DNA from: Gallionellaceae bacterium
GTDB lineage: Bacteria > Pseudomonadota > Gammaproteobacteria > Burkholderiales > Thiobacillaceae
Assembly (NCBI GenBank): GCA_028714875.1
Contig: JAQTLN010000001.1
Coordinates: 248,001-312,000, forward strand
Length of the DNA stretch: 64,000 bases
Direction: 5' to 3'
The position numbers were made by a program, and so were the translations under genes. This document shows, one piece after another, positions 1 through 8,101 of the stretch. The notes beneath the pieces were generated by a model. That model was not told the origin of the DNA and made no database searches. It saw only the letters and a program-made list of their open reading frames with translations. The first letter of the stretch is position 1. Each line of letters begins with the position of its first letter.

Positions 1-77
1 TTCCTGGCCTGGTCGGTTTCGCTCGCCAGGCGTACCGCGCGGCGATGCAGGACGGCGCGAGCGTGGGGGGAGTCTGG

Positions 78-143
78 AATTTCGGATTTCGGATTTCGGA
101 TTTCGGATGTGCCGATTTCGGATTTCGGATTTCGGATTTCGGA
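78..143. repeat. Heptamer tandem repeat (ATTTCGG)n
   Basis: About nine copies of the 7-bp unit ATTTCGG lie directly downstream of the cheR stop codon, with one interruption near 110. The same heptamer on the opposite strand recurs inside mutL (about 56459) and at the 5' end of miaA (about 57498), so this is a dispersed microsatellite family. Positions 1-77 contain nothing I can support; a gene may enter from the left on the minus strand but no start is visible. Confidence 0.85.
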
Positions 144-148
144 CGTGG

Positions 149-1621
149 TCATTTGCGGTAGCCGGTATCGGATTCGTACATGCGCAGTTCGTGACGCAGG
201 ATGGCGGCCATCCGCTCGTGGTCGCGACCGGCGGCATCGTGCAGGCGGCGGTCCGGCCGCGCCCGTTCGGCGATGGCGAGGGCGTTTTTCATCGACTTGA
301 TCCCGCTCTCGCGCGCCCCGCGCCGCATCTGCAACAGCGCGAGCTGGTAGTGCGCTTCCACGAAGTTGCGGTCCAGGAACAGGGTACGGCGCAGGGATTC
401 CTCGGCGGCGGGCTGGCGGTGCAGTTCCAGGAGGATGAGCGCGCGCAGGAAATGGCCATGTTTGTCGTCGGCCGCGAGCGCCAGGCTGGCGTCGCAGGCT
501 TCCAGCGCTTCGCGGGCGCGCCCCAGGTTGGCCAGCGCCTTGGCGCGAAATTGTCGCGGCAGCGCGCTGTCGTCGCCCCGCGCCTGGCACTCGGATATCG
601 CCTCCAGCGCTTCGCGCCAGGCTTCACGTCCAAGCAGGCCGATGATGTTCTCGTAGCTGGACGCGGGCGCGGGCGCGGCGGTTGGGGTGGCATGGGAGAC
701 CGGTTGGGGAACAGGCTGGGGCGGTATTCGCGGCCACGCCGCTTCGCTGATCCGCGCCGGCTCGACCACCTGGCTTTGCAGATAGAAGGCGTTGTCCAGG
801 CTGTGCAGGGCAAACCCCGCCAGCGTGCCGCTGTCGATCAGGTCGGAGGCCCCCAACAGCAGATGGCCGCCGGGCACCAGGCAGGCGTGGAACTTGCGCA
901 TCACCTCGGCAACGATGGCCGGGTCGAAATAGATGAAGACGTTGCGGCAGAGGATCAGATCCAGCGCGTTGGTTTCGCTCAGCATCGACGGAAAACTGTC
1001 TTCGCGCAGGTTCAGGTAGGCGAAGTGGACATGGTCGCGCAAGGTCGCCGAGATCGACCACACGCGGTCCTTTTCCTGGCGGAAATGGCGCTTGCGGGCG
1101 GCTTCCGGGGTGGCGCGCAACGACCATTCGCTATAGCGCCCACGCAGGGCGCGCGCCAGCGCCTCGGAGTTGATGTCGGTGCCGAGCAGGTGCAAGTTCC
1201 ACTGTTCCCGGTCGGGCAACTGTTCCGCCAGCAGCATGGCCAGGCTGTACAACTCCTGGCCGTCGGAACTGCCCGCGCTCCAGATGCGCAGGGAGAGGCT
1301 GTTTTCCGCGCGCCGCCGCGCGATCAATTCTGGCAGCCATTGCTCGCGCAGCCAGGCCATCTGTGCCTGGTCGCGAAAGAAATAGCTCTCGCCCACGGTG
1401 ATGCCGGCAATCAGGTGTTCATGTTCCGGCGAGCTTGCCCGCGCGGCGCGCAACGCGGCCAGATAGTCCGCCGCGTCGCCATGGCCGAAGCGGGAAAGGG
1501 CATCGGCCACGGTGCGACGCAGGGTGTCCAGCTGGTGGTCGAGAATGCGGATGCCGGTACGCTCACGCACCAGCTGGCAGAGCTGCTCTTCGATGGCGGG
1601 AGGCAGGGCGGTGGCCGGCAT
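149..1621 (-). CDS. CheR-type protein methyltransferase with C-terminal TPR repeats
   Basis: Predicted S-adenosylmethionine-dependent methyltransferase of the CheR family, which methylates chemoreceptor glutamates. The N-terminal helical part is followed by the SAM fold (IWSAGSSDGQELYSLAM, then LLGTDINSEAL and LILCRNVFIYFD). The last ~170 residues are alanine-rich TPR-like helices, as in CheR proteins of alternative Wsp/Pil-Chp-like or c-di-GMP-linked pathways rather than the plain flagellar enzyme. The start is placed at 1621, where ATG overlaps the cheW stop codon (TGATG); an ATG at 1639 is a possible alternative. Translational coupling to cheW suggests the two act together. No receptor or CheA is visible in the window. 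Confidence 0.85.
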   Translation of the reverse strand: MPATALPPAIEEQLCQLVRERTGIRILDHQLDTLRRTVADALSRFGHGDAADYLAALRAARASSPEHEHLIAGITVGESYFFRDQAQMAWLREQWLPELIARRRAENSLSLRIWSAGSSDGQELYSLAMLLAEQLPDREQWNLHLLGTDINSEALARALRGRYSEWSLRATPEAARKRHFRQEKDRVWSISATLRDHVHFAYLNLREDSFPSMLSETNALDLILCRNVFIYFDPAIVAEVMRKFHACLVPGGHLLLGASDLIDSGTLAGFALHSLDNAFYLQSQVVEPARISEAAWPRIPPQPVPQPVSHATPTAAPAPASSYENIIGLLGREAWREALEAISECQARGDDSALPRQFRAKALANLGRAREALEACDASLALAADDKHGHFLRALILLELHRQPAAEESLRRTLFLDRNFVEAHYQLALLQMRRGARESGIKSMKNALAIAERARPDRRLHDAAGRDHERMAAILRHELRMYESDTGYRK

Positions 1622-2130
1622 CAACCTGGATTCCGACACAGGGAGAGCAACTCATCGTCGAGGGCGAGCGGCTGCGACAGGCCGGACAGGTCGATGTCGA
1701 GAATGCGCAGCGCATCGAGCAGAAGGGCGGTGCCGTCGCGACTGGTGACCGCCGAGAGCACCGGCGGCAGGCCATCGCGAAACAAGGCGTCGCCACGCAG
1801 GGCCGAGCGCGGCACCGCCCGCACCCCCCGCACTTCATCCACCACCAGGCCGGCGCGCAGGCTGCCGACGGCCGCCAGCACCACCGGCGTATCCAGCGCG
1901 TAGTGCGCGGCGGAGGGGAGATTGAGACGGCACGCCAGATCGAGAATCGGCACCGCCTCGCCGCGCAGGTTCATCACGCCGAGGAGATAGTCCGGCCCTT
2001 CCGGCACCTGCTGCACCTGCATTAACGGCAGCAGGCGTTCGACATCACTCAGGCGCAGACAGAAACGATGTCCCGCCACCGCCATATAGAGGAGGCGATG
2101 CAGAGTGTCGTTGTTCGCTACGCTGTTCAC
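1621..2130 (-). CDS. CheW-like chemotaxis coupling protein
   Basis: A CheW domain fills the protein: YMAVAGHRFCLRLSDVERLL is the first strand pair, followed by PDYLLGVMNLRGEAVPILDL, the signature CheW core that bridges receptor and kinase. The reading frame is open to 2313, but the upstream part is low-complexity sequence made by a tandem repeat. A GTG at 2130 gives 169 residues, the usual CheW size, and is preferred; ATG at 2085 would cut into the domain. Its stop overlaps the start of the downstream cheR, so they form a two-gene unit. Confidence 0.8.
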   Translation of the reverse strand: MNSVANNDTLHRLLYMAVAGHRFCLRLSDVERLLPLMQVQQVPEGPDYLLGVMNLRGEAVPILDLACRLNLPSAAHYALDTPVVLAAVGSLRAGLVVDEVRGVRAVPRSALRGDALFRDGLPPVLSAVTSRDGTALLLDALRILDIDLSGLSQPLALDDELLSLCRNPG

Positions 2131-2270
2131 GGCCGGGTATACCCCAGAAAAAGTCCCGACTATTAGCGGCGAACAGGGGAAGAACTTTAGGGGGAAAGTT
2201 GCGCCAGTGGCGTAGCGGATGCCGAAGGCGATCCGCCGGAAGGTGGCACGTTCGATCTGGCGGCCTTCTT

Positions 2271-2339
2271 CCGGCGATCTGGCGTCCCACCTTCCGGGGA
2301 TCTGGCGCTTCACCTTCCGGGGATCTGGCGTCCCACCTT
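2271..2339. repeat. Three tandem copies of a 23-bp unit
   Basis: Three consecutive 23-bp units start at 2271, 2294 and 2317, each beginning CCGG(C/G)GATCTGGCG and ending CACCTT, with one to three differences between copies. A fourth partial copy (CCGG) follows. It lies in the 246-bp gap between lspA and cheW; no gene or promoter is evident there. Confidence 0.85.
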
Positions 2340-2376
2340 CCGGCGGAACCGGCTATCGCCGTTCCGCCCTACGGTG

Positions 2377-2847
2377 TTACGCGGGTTTGCGGAAGCTGTC
2401 CCAGATCAGGAGCGCGGCTCCGACTGTGATGGCGCTGTCGGCCATGTTGAACGCGGGAAAGTGCCAGGCGCCCAGGTAGAAATCGAGGAAGTCGATGACA
2501 TAGCCATAAAGGACACGGTCGATCACGTTGCCGACGGCGCCGCCGAGTATCAGCGCCAGGGCGGCGGAAAACAGGCGACGGCCGGCGGTTTTTTTCAGGA
2601 GATAGATGATGACGCCCGTGGCGATGATCGCGATGCTCAGGAAGAACCAGCGCTGCCATCCGGGCTGGTCGGCGAACAGGGAAAACGCCGCGCCGCTGTT
2701 GTGGACGTGGACCAGGTTGAAAAACCCGGTGAGGGGGATGACGTCGATATAGGCGTCGAGCTTGTCGATCACCGCCAGCTTGCTGACCTGGTCGAGGAGT
2801 AACACCACGGCGGAAAGCCAGAGCCAGACGAGACTGGAGCGGTTCAC
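2377..2847 (-). CDS. lspA: Lipoprotein signal peptidase (signal peptidase II)
   Basis: LspA cleaves the signal peptide of diacylglyceryl-modified prolipoproteins at the inner membrane. The 156-residue protein has four hydrophobic segments. Both catalytic aspartate motifs are present: GNVIDRV (about residue 113) and FNMADSAI (about residue 137). The conserved NSGAAFS box is also visible. It is the last gene of the ribF-ORF6N-ileS-lspA run and lies about 80 bp after ileS, the usual neighbourhood in proteobacteria. Confidence 0.97.
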   Translation of the reverse strand: MNRSSLVWLWLSAVVLLLDQVSKLAVIDKLDAYIDVIPLTGFFNLVHVHNSGAAFSLFADQPGWQRWFFLSIAIIATGVIIYLLKKTAGRRLFSAALALILGGAVGNVIDRVLYGYVIDFLDFYLGAWHFPAFNMADSAITVGAALLIWDSFRKPA

Positions 2848-2858
2848 GGCCGCTCCCT

Positions 2859-2916
2859 TGTAGCGCAGGCGTCTCGCCTGCCAGCCGGCGGATGCAGGCG
2901 AGACGCCTGCGCTACA
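2859..2916. repeat. Dispersed palindromic repeat (REP-like) between ileS and lspA
   Basis: A nearly perfect inverted repeat: left arm TGTAGCGCAGGCGTCTC..., right arm the complement ending GCGCTACA, with a short GC-rich loop. Related units (core GGCGAGACGCC plus GCGCTACA) occur at 49902-49925, 54880-54902 and 55150-55213, so this is a dispersed element rather than a unique terminator. Confidence 0.85.
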
Positions 2917-2928
2917 TTTCGCGCTACA

Positions 2929-5814
2929 TCAGGCGTGCTCACGTTGTTCCCCTTCGCCATAAAGATTGCTCACACAGCGCCCACACAGGCCGGGATGCTC
3001 GGCAACGGCGCCGACGTCTTCGCGGTAATGCCAGCAGCGTTCGCATTTCTCGTGGCTGGAGGCGCTGGCTTCGACGCGCGTTTCGCCTTCGCCTGGCAGC
3101 ACGCGCGCGGCGGAGGTGATGAGCACGAATTTGAGATCGTCGCCCAGGCTGGACAGCAAGGTGTAGTCGTCGCCTGACGCAAATAGCGTGACTTCGGCTT
3201 GCAACGAGGAGCCGACCTGGCCCGCCACACGCAAGTCCTCGATGTGCCGGGTGCACAGCGCGCGCAGTTCGCGGATGCGGCTCCAGCGCGTGAGCAGCGC
3301 GTCGGCGTCGGCTTGTGGCGGCAACTCGTGCCACAGGCTGAGAAACACGCTCTCCGCCTGGCATTGCGCTTGCAGCGCCCAGATTTCCTCGGCGGTGGCG
3401 GAGAGGATGGGCGCCAGCAATCGGGTGAGTGTGTGCAGGATGTGCCACAGCGCGGTTTGCGCTGCGCGCCGGGCTCTGGAGTCGACGCCGCAGGTGTAGA
3501 GGCGGTCTTTCAGCACATCGAGGTAGAAGGCGCCGAGGTCTTCCGAGCAGAAAGCGTGCAGACGCTGCACGGCGGTATGGAAGCTGTAATCGCGGTAATC
3601 GGCCAGCACTTCTTCCTGCATCGCTCGGGTGAGCGCCAGGGCGTAGCGGTCGATTTCCAGCATCTCGCCCACGCCCACGGCGTTTTGCGGCAGTTCGAAA
3701 TCGGCGGTATTGGCGAGCAGGAAGCGGAGCGTATTGCGGATGCGCCGGTAACCATCCACCGCGCGTTTCAGAATTTCATCGGAGATGGTCAGCTCGCCCG
3801 AGTAATCGGTGGAAGCCACCCACAGGCGCAGGATGTCGGCGCCGTAGGTATCCATCACCTTCTGCGGCGCGATCACGTTGCCCTTGGACTTGGACATCTT
3901 GTGGCCCTTGGCGTCGACCACGAAACCGTGGGTCAGCAGTGCCTTGTATGGCGCGTGGCCGTCGCTGGCGCAGCCGGTGAGCAAGGACGACTGGAACCAG
4001 CCGCGATGCTGGTCGGAACCTTCCAGATAGAGGTCGGCCGGGTGCGCCAGACCTTCGCGCTCCTTCAGCAGGCAGGCGTGGGTGACGCCGGAGTCGAACC
4101 AGACGTCCAGGGTGTCTTTCACCTTGGCGTAATCCTCGATCTCCTCGCCCAGCAGTTCGGCCGGATCAAGACTGAACCAGGCTTCAACGCCGCGCTGTTC
4201 CACCCGCTTGGCCACGATCTCCAGCAGTTCCGCCGAACGCGGATGCAGTTCGCCGGTTTGCTTGTGCATGAAGAAGGTGATCGGCACGCCCCAGTTGCGC
4301 TGGCGCGAGACGCACCAGTCCGGGCGGTTCTTCATCATCGCCTCCAGCCGCGCGCGGCCCCAGGCGGGGAAGAACTCGGTTTCCTCGACGGCGCGCATGG
4401 CGAGATCGCGCAGGGTGACATTCCCCTCTCCCTCCGGGAGAGGGGTTAGGGGAGAGGGAGCCCGGGTGGCATTGTCGGAAAGGGTTGCCTGGGCAACGGT
4501 TGTTCCCTCATCCCCAGCCCTTCTCCCGGAGGGAGAAGGGAGCAAACGGTCCATGCCGATGAACCACTGCCGCGTCGCGCGGAAGATGATTGGCGTCTTG
4601 TGCCGCCAGCAATGCGGGTAGCTGTGCTTGAGGTGGGCTTTCGCCAGCAGGTGGCCGTTCTCGGTAAGGGTTTCCAGCACCTTCTTGTTGCCGTCCCACA
4701 CCGAGAGGCCGCCGACGATGGGGGTGTCGGCGTAGAACTTGCCGTCGTCGCCGACCGGGTTGGCGACTTCCAGGCCGTATTTCAGGCCGGCGATGTAGTC
4801 GTCGTGACCGTGGCCGGGGGCGATATGGACCAGGCCGACACCCGCTTCCGTGGTGACGAAATCGGCCAGGATCACCGGCACCTGGTAATCATAAAAGGGG
4901 TGGCGCAGTTGCAGGCCGGCCAAGGCCGCGCCCTTGACCTGGGCCACAGTTTCCACTGTCTCGAAGCCATAACGCTGGATCGCCGCCTCGGCCAGGTCAC
5001 GCGCCAGGATCAGCAGGCCTTTCGGGGTGCGGATGACGTCATAGGCGAAGTCCTCGTGTACCGCCACCGCCCGGTTGGCCGGCAGGGTCCACGGGGTGGT
5101 GGTCCAGATCACCGCATAGGCGGGGGTGTCCAGGTTGGCAATGCCGATACGGCGGGCCAGGTCGGCCATGTCCGCCACCGGGAAGGCCACGTCGATGGCC
5201 GGCGACACCTTGTCTTCATATTCGACTTCGGCTTCCGCCAGCGCCGAGCCGCAATCGACGCACCAGTGCACCGGCTTGGCGCCCAGGTAGAGATGGCCGT
5301 TGCGCTGGATTTTCCCCAGTTCGCGGATGATGTCCGCCTCGAACTGGAAATCCATGGTGCGGTACGGGTGTTCCCAATCAGCCAGCACGCCCAGGCGGAT
5401 GAAGTCAGCCTTCTGCCGTTCCACCTGAGTGGCGGCGTATTCGCGGCACAGTTCGCGGAACTTCGCCGGCTCCATGCTTTTGCCGTGGGTTTTTTCCACC
5501 ACCAGTTCGATCGGCAGGCCATGGCAGTCCCAGCCCGGTACATAGGGCGCGTCGAAGCCGTCCAGGGTTTTGCTCTTGACGATGATGTCCTTGAGGATCT
5601 TGTTCACCGCGTGGCCGATGTGGATGTCGCCGTTGGCGTAGGGCGGGCCGTCGTGCAGGATGAACTTGGGCCGCCCGGCGGCGGCGGCGCGGATTTTTTC
5701 GTAGAGCTTGTTCTCCTGCCATTGCTTGATCCAGCCCGGCTCGCGTTTGGCGAGATCGCCGCGCATGGGGAAGGGGGTGTCGGGCAGGTTCAGGGTGTTT
5801 TTGTAGTCAGGCAT
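2929..5814 (-). CDS. ileS: Isoleucyl-tRNA synthetase
   Basis: Class I aminoacyl-tRNA synthetase charging tRNA-Ile, with editing of misactivated valine. The HIGH motif is seen as [11 protein letters not shown] (about residue 65) and KMSKS as [10 protein letters not shown] (about residue 640). The C-terminal zinc ribbon CERCW...CGRCVSN is intact. At 961 residues it is longer than usual because of an in-frame insertion around residues 424-466. That insertion is encoded by a palindromic repeat (4421-4542) and lies between QWFIGMDRL and [10 protein letters not shown]. The start overlaps the end of the upstream ORF6N gene by 8 bp. Confidence 0.97.
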   Translation of the reverse strand: MPDYKNTLNLPDTPFPMRGDLAKREPGWIKQWQENKLYEKIRAAAAGRPKFILHDGPPYANGDIHIGHAVNKILKDIIVKSKTLDGFDAPYVPGWDCHGLPIELVVEKTHGKSMEPAKFRELCREYAATQVERQKADFIRLGVLADWEHPYRTMDFQFEADIIRELGKIQRNGHLYLGAKPVHWCVDCGSALAEAEVEYEDKVSPAIDVAFPVADMADLARRIGIANLDTPAYAVIWTTTPWTLPANRAVAVHEDFAYDVIRTPKGLLILARDLAEAAIQRYGFETVETVAQVKGAALAGLQLRHPFYDYQVPVILADFVTTEAGVGLVHIAPGHGHDDYIAGLKYGLEVANPVGDDGKFYADTPIVGGLSVWDGNKKVLETLTENGHLLAKAHLKHSYPHCWRHKTPIIFRATRQWFIGMDRLLPSPSGRRAGDEGTTVAQATLSDNATRAPSPLTPLPEGEGNVTLRDLAMRAVEETEFFPAWGRARLEAMMKNRPDWCVSRQRNWGVPITFFMHKQTGELHPRSAELLEIVAKRVEQRGVEAWFSLDPAELLGEEIEDYAKVKDTLDVWFDSGVTHACLLKEREGLAHPADLYLEGSDQHRGWFQSSLLTGCASDGHAPYKALLTHGFVVDAKGHKMSKSKGNVIAPQKVMDTYGADILRLWVASTDYSGELTISDEILKRAVDGYRRIRNTLRFLLANTADFELPQNAVGVGEMLEIDRYALALTRAMQEEVLADYRDYSFHTAVQRLHAFCSEDLGAFYLDVLKDRLYTCGVDSRARRAAQTALWHILHTLTRLLAPILSATAEEIWALQAQCQAESVFLSLWHELPPQADADALLTRWSRIRELRALCTRHIEDLRVAGQVGSSLQAEVTLFASGDDYTLLSSLGDDLKFVLITSAARVLPGEGETRVEASASSHEKCERCWHYREDVGAVAEHPGLCGRCVSNLYGEGEQREHA
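4421..4542. repeat. Palindromic repeat inserted in frame inside ileS
   Basis: Two GC-rich arms, CTCCCTCCGGGAGAGGGG at the left and CTTCTCCCGGAGGGAGAAGG at the right, each self-complementary, separated by about 45 bp. Translated within IleS this gives [11 protein letters not shown]...LTPLPEGEG, the typical read-through of a widespread proteobacterial intergenic repeat. The insertion keeps the reading frame and has no stop codon. Confidence 0.85.
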
Positions 5815-6346
5815 GATCTTCGGGGGCGGTAACGAAACCGATGGAACGTTTCTTGGGTTGTGGGGGCGCGGTCAGTTGACGGAGGGTGTCGATGACGCCG
5901 GCCAGCGCCTGGTCGTGGGAGGAAACCTTGCGTTCCAGGTAATCGAGTTTTTCCGCGATCTCGCGATGGCTGGAAAGCCAGTCGCGCAACTCGATGAAGG
6001 CGCGCACCACGAACACGCTCATTTCCACCGCCTTGGGCGAGTTGAGAAGGGTCGCGGCCATGATGGCTCCGTGTTCGGTGAAGGCGTAGGGCGCATGGCG
6101 ACGACCACCGCGACCAGGCGATTCGGCGTTTGAGGTCGCAATTTGCGACCTCAAAGAATGGAACTCTTCCGCTGTCAGTTGAAACATGAATTCCACCGGA
6201 AACCGCGCCAGGTTGCGTTTGACCTGTTCGTTGAAGCGCTTGGTCGGAACCCCATAGAGTTCAGCCAGGTCGGCATCCAGCATTACGCGCAGCCCGCGCA
6301 CGATCAGAATGCGCTCGGCAAAGGGGACGGGAACCAGTTCAGACAT
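5807..6346 (-). CDS. ORF6N domain DNA-binding protein
   Basis: The first ~90 residues carry an ORF6N domain ([33 protein letters not shown]...[10 protein letters not shown]), a DNA-binding module named from phage proteins and often found on mobile elements. The next part ([24 protein letters not shown]) is typical of the same family. The C-terminal ~60 residues are a predicted coiled coil. The gene overlaps ribF by 8 bp upstream and ileS by 8 bp downstream, so it is embedded in a housekeeping operon. Its target and function are not deducible here. Confidence 0.88.
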   Translation of the reverse strand: MSELVPVPFAERILIVRGLRVMLDADLAELYGVPTKRFNEQVKRNLARFPVEFMFQLTAEEFHSLRSQIATSNAESPGRGGRRHAPYAFTEHGAIMAATLLNSPKAVEMSVFVVRAFIELRDWLSSHREIAEKLDYLERKVSSHDQALAGVIDTLRQLTAPPQPKKRSIGFVTAPEDHA

Positions 6347-7283
6347 TCAACAATTCCCGCGCCTGTTGCGCGTCGAGGTCGATCTGGGCGATCAGGGCGT
6401 CGAGGTTGGGGAACTTGGCTTCGTCGCGCAGTTTGTGCAGGAATTCCACGCGCAGGTGCTCGCGGTAGATCGAACGGTCGAAGTTGAACAGGTGCACTTC
6501 CAGGGTCGGGCGGCCGTTGGTGTGCACAGTGGGGCGGGTGCCGAGACTGGCGACGCCGGGCCAGTCGGGCGAGTTTTGGCCACCTCGCAATCCCTGCACC
6601 CGTACCGCGAAGATGCCCTTCAATGGCGGCTTGTTGTGCTTCAACTGGATGTTGGCGGTGGGGTAGCCGATCTTGCGGCCCAATTGGTCGCCGCCCACCA
6701 CGCGGCCGGAGATTGAATAGGGGCGGCCCAGCAATTGCGCGGCCATCGCCATGTCGCCTTCCGCCAGCGCCTCGCGCACGGCGGTGCTGGAGGCGCGTTG
6801 GCCGGCGGCTTCGACGGTGTGCAGGGCTTCGGCCTGAAAGCCGAATTCGCGGCCCATGCGCTCCAGCAGGGCGAAATCGCCCGCGCGTTTGGCGCCGAAG
6901 CGGAAATCGTCGCCCACCAGCACATAACGCGCTTTCAAGCCTTCCACCAGGATGCGGCGCACGAAATCCTCGGCGGAGAGCGCGGCGAAGGGTTTGGAAA
7001 AACGGCAGACATGGACGTGCGCGACCCCGAGGCCACGCAGGATTTCCAGCTTTTCGCGTAGAGATGTCAGGCGGGTGGGGGCGGAGTCCGGCGTGAAGAT
7101 TTCGCGCGGATGCGGCTCGAACGTCAGCACCGTGGGCGCGGCGGCCACCGAGGCGGCGCGCGCGGTCAAGCGCGCCAGCATGGCCTGATGGCCGAGATGA
7201 ATGCCGTCGAAGTTGCCGATGGTGACGGCGTTGGGGCGGTTGGCTCGATGTTGCGTATCAAACCAGCCGTGGGTCATCAACAT
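6339..7283 (-). CDS. ribF: Bifunctional riboflavin kinase / FMN adenylyltransferase
   Basis: RibF phosphorylates riboflavin to FMN and adenylates FMN to FAD. The N-terminal nucleotidyltransferase domain shows AVTIGNFDGIHLGHQAML (about residues 18-35) and the ISSTxxR-like motif ASSTAVREAL. The C-terminal riboflavin kinase domain shows SGRVVGGDQLGRKIGYPTAN and the TxxxxxGRPTLEVHLFNFD region. The length of 314 residues is normal. It is the first gene of the ribF-ORF6N-ileS-lspA run and lies directly downstream of the toxin gene. Confidence 0.97.
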   Translation of the reverse strand: MLMTHGWFDTQHRANRPNAVTIGNFDGIHLGHQAMLARLTARAASVAAAPTVLTFEPHPREIFTPDSAPTRLTSLREKLEILRGLGVAHVHVCRFSKPFAALSAEDFVRRILVEGLKARYVLVGDDFRFGAKRAGDFALLERMGREFGFQAEALHTVEAAGQRASSTAVREALAEGDMAMAAQLLGRPYSISGRVVGGDQLGRKIGYPTANIQLKHNKPPLKGIFAVRVQGLRGGQNSPDWPGVASLGTRPTVHTNGRPTLEVHLFNFDRSIYREHLRVEFLHKLRDEAKFPNLDALIAQIDLDAQQARELLNV

Positions 7284-7290
7284 AAAGGGC

Positions 7291-7716
7291 TTACTCCGTG
7301 AACCAGCTTGTGCTGGACAAGCCTTGGAAGTGTTGGAAATCGGCCAGATTACGGCTTACCAGGGTCAGGTTGCGGCTGGCCGCCACGGCGGCGATCTGGC
7401 CGTCGCGAAAAGGCGGCATCAGCCCGGCCGCTTCCAGGCGCGCCCGCTCGTTCGCGTGCCAGAGGGCGGCATCCAGGTCGTAGGGGAGGATCGCCATGCC
7501 GCAGTCGATCAGGCCGCTGACGAAATCCCGCAATCGCGTTTTGCGCGCGCTCTCGGGCAGGCGCGCCACGCCATAGGCCAGTTCGTGCATCACCACGGCG
7601 GTCGTGGCGCAGGTGGCGCGATGGCGCGCCAGTTGCCGCATGACTCCGGCGTTGGTCTCGGCCTTGGTGAGTTCCGACAGCACGTTGCTGTCCAGGAGAA
7701 AGCTCAGGCTTCCCAT
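7291..7716 (-). CDS. VapC-type PIN-domain toxin
   Basis: PIN-domain ribonuclease of the VapC family, the toxin of a type II toxin-antitoxin pair. Acidic metal-binding residues are visible: LLDSNVLSEL (first Asp), VMHELAYGV (Glu) and PPFRDGQIAAVA (late Asp), then the NxxD-like RNLADFQHF. The start overlaps the antitoxin stop by 13 bp, the standard coupling. The gene ends 7 bp before ribF starts, so the module is wedged directly upstream of an essential operon. Confidence 0.9.
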   Translation of the reverse strand: MGSLSFLLDSNVLSELTKAETNAGVMRQLARHRATCATTAVVMHELAYGVARLPESARKTRLRDFVSGLIDCGMAILPYDLDAALWHANERARLEAAGLMPPFRDGQIAAVAASRNLTLVSRNLADFQHFQGLSSTSWFTE

Positions 7717-7994
7717 GCGAAGTCCGTGCCCGGCGCGCGGTCACGCGCGGTGTCGATTTCACTGTCGGAGAGGCCGCGCCAATCGTCCGGCAGATCGCCG
7801 CGCCAGTCCTGCACGAAATCCAGTAGATCGCCGCGCGGCGCCGAGTGCTGCCGCAGTTCCTGGTATTCGACCTCGGAAAGAATCACCGCCACTGGCCGTC
7901 CATGCCGGGTCAGATGCACGACTTCACCGCCCTCGACCTGATGCACCAGGGCGGTGAAGGTGTTTTTTGCTTCCGTGATGGGGGTTTCCAACAT
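7704..7994 (-). CDS. Phd/YefM-family antitoxin
   Basis: The 96-residue protein begins METPITEAKNTFTALVHQVEGGEVVHLTRHGRPVAVILS-like sequence, the Phd/YefM fold that binds DNA and autoregulates its operon. The acidic C-terminal tail (DLPDDWRGLSDSEIDTARDR) is the expected toxin-binding part. It is followed by the PIN toxin with a 13-bp overlap. The start is the ATG at 7994; no clear promoter was seen. Confidence 0.88.
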   Translation of the reverse strand: MLETPITEAKNTFTALVHQVEGGEVVHLTRHGRPVAVILSEVEYQELRQHSAPRGDLLDFVQDWRGDLPDDWRGLSDSEIDTARDRAPGTDFAWEA

Positions 7995-8101
7995 GATTGC
8001 GCGGTTAATCTGGCTATTGGGTGGCCATTTTAGGCTTCGGGAGAAGTGCGTGGCAATGGCGCTACAAAGGCACGCTGCCCGCCGCCGGTCGATGACCTTG
8101 C

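Noticed and set aside
107..1903. Long plus-strand frame of about 600 codons
   Set aside because: It is antisense to cheR and cheW, has no domain, and its composition is that of a shadow frame in GC-rich DNA.
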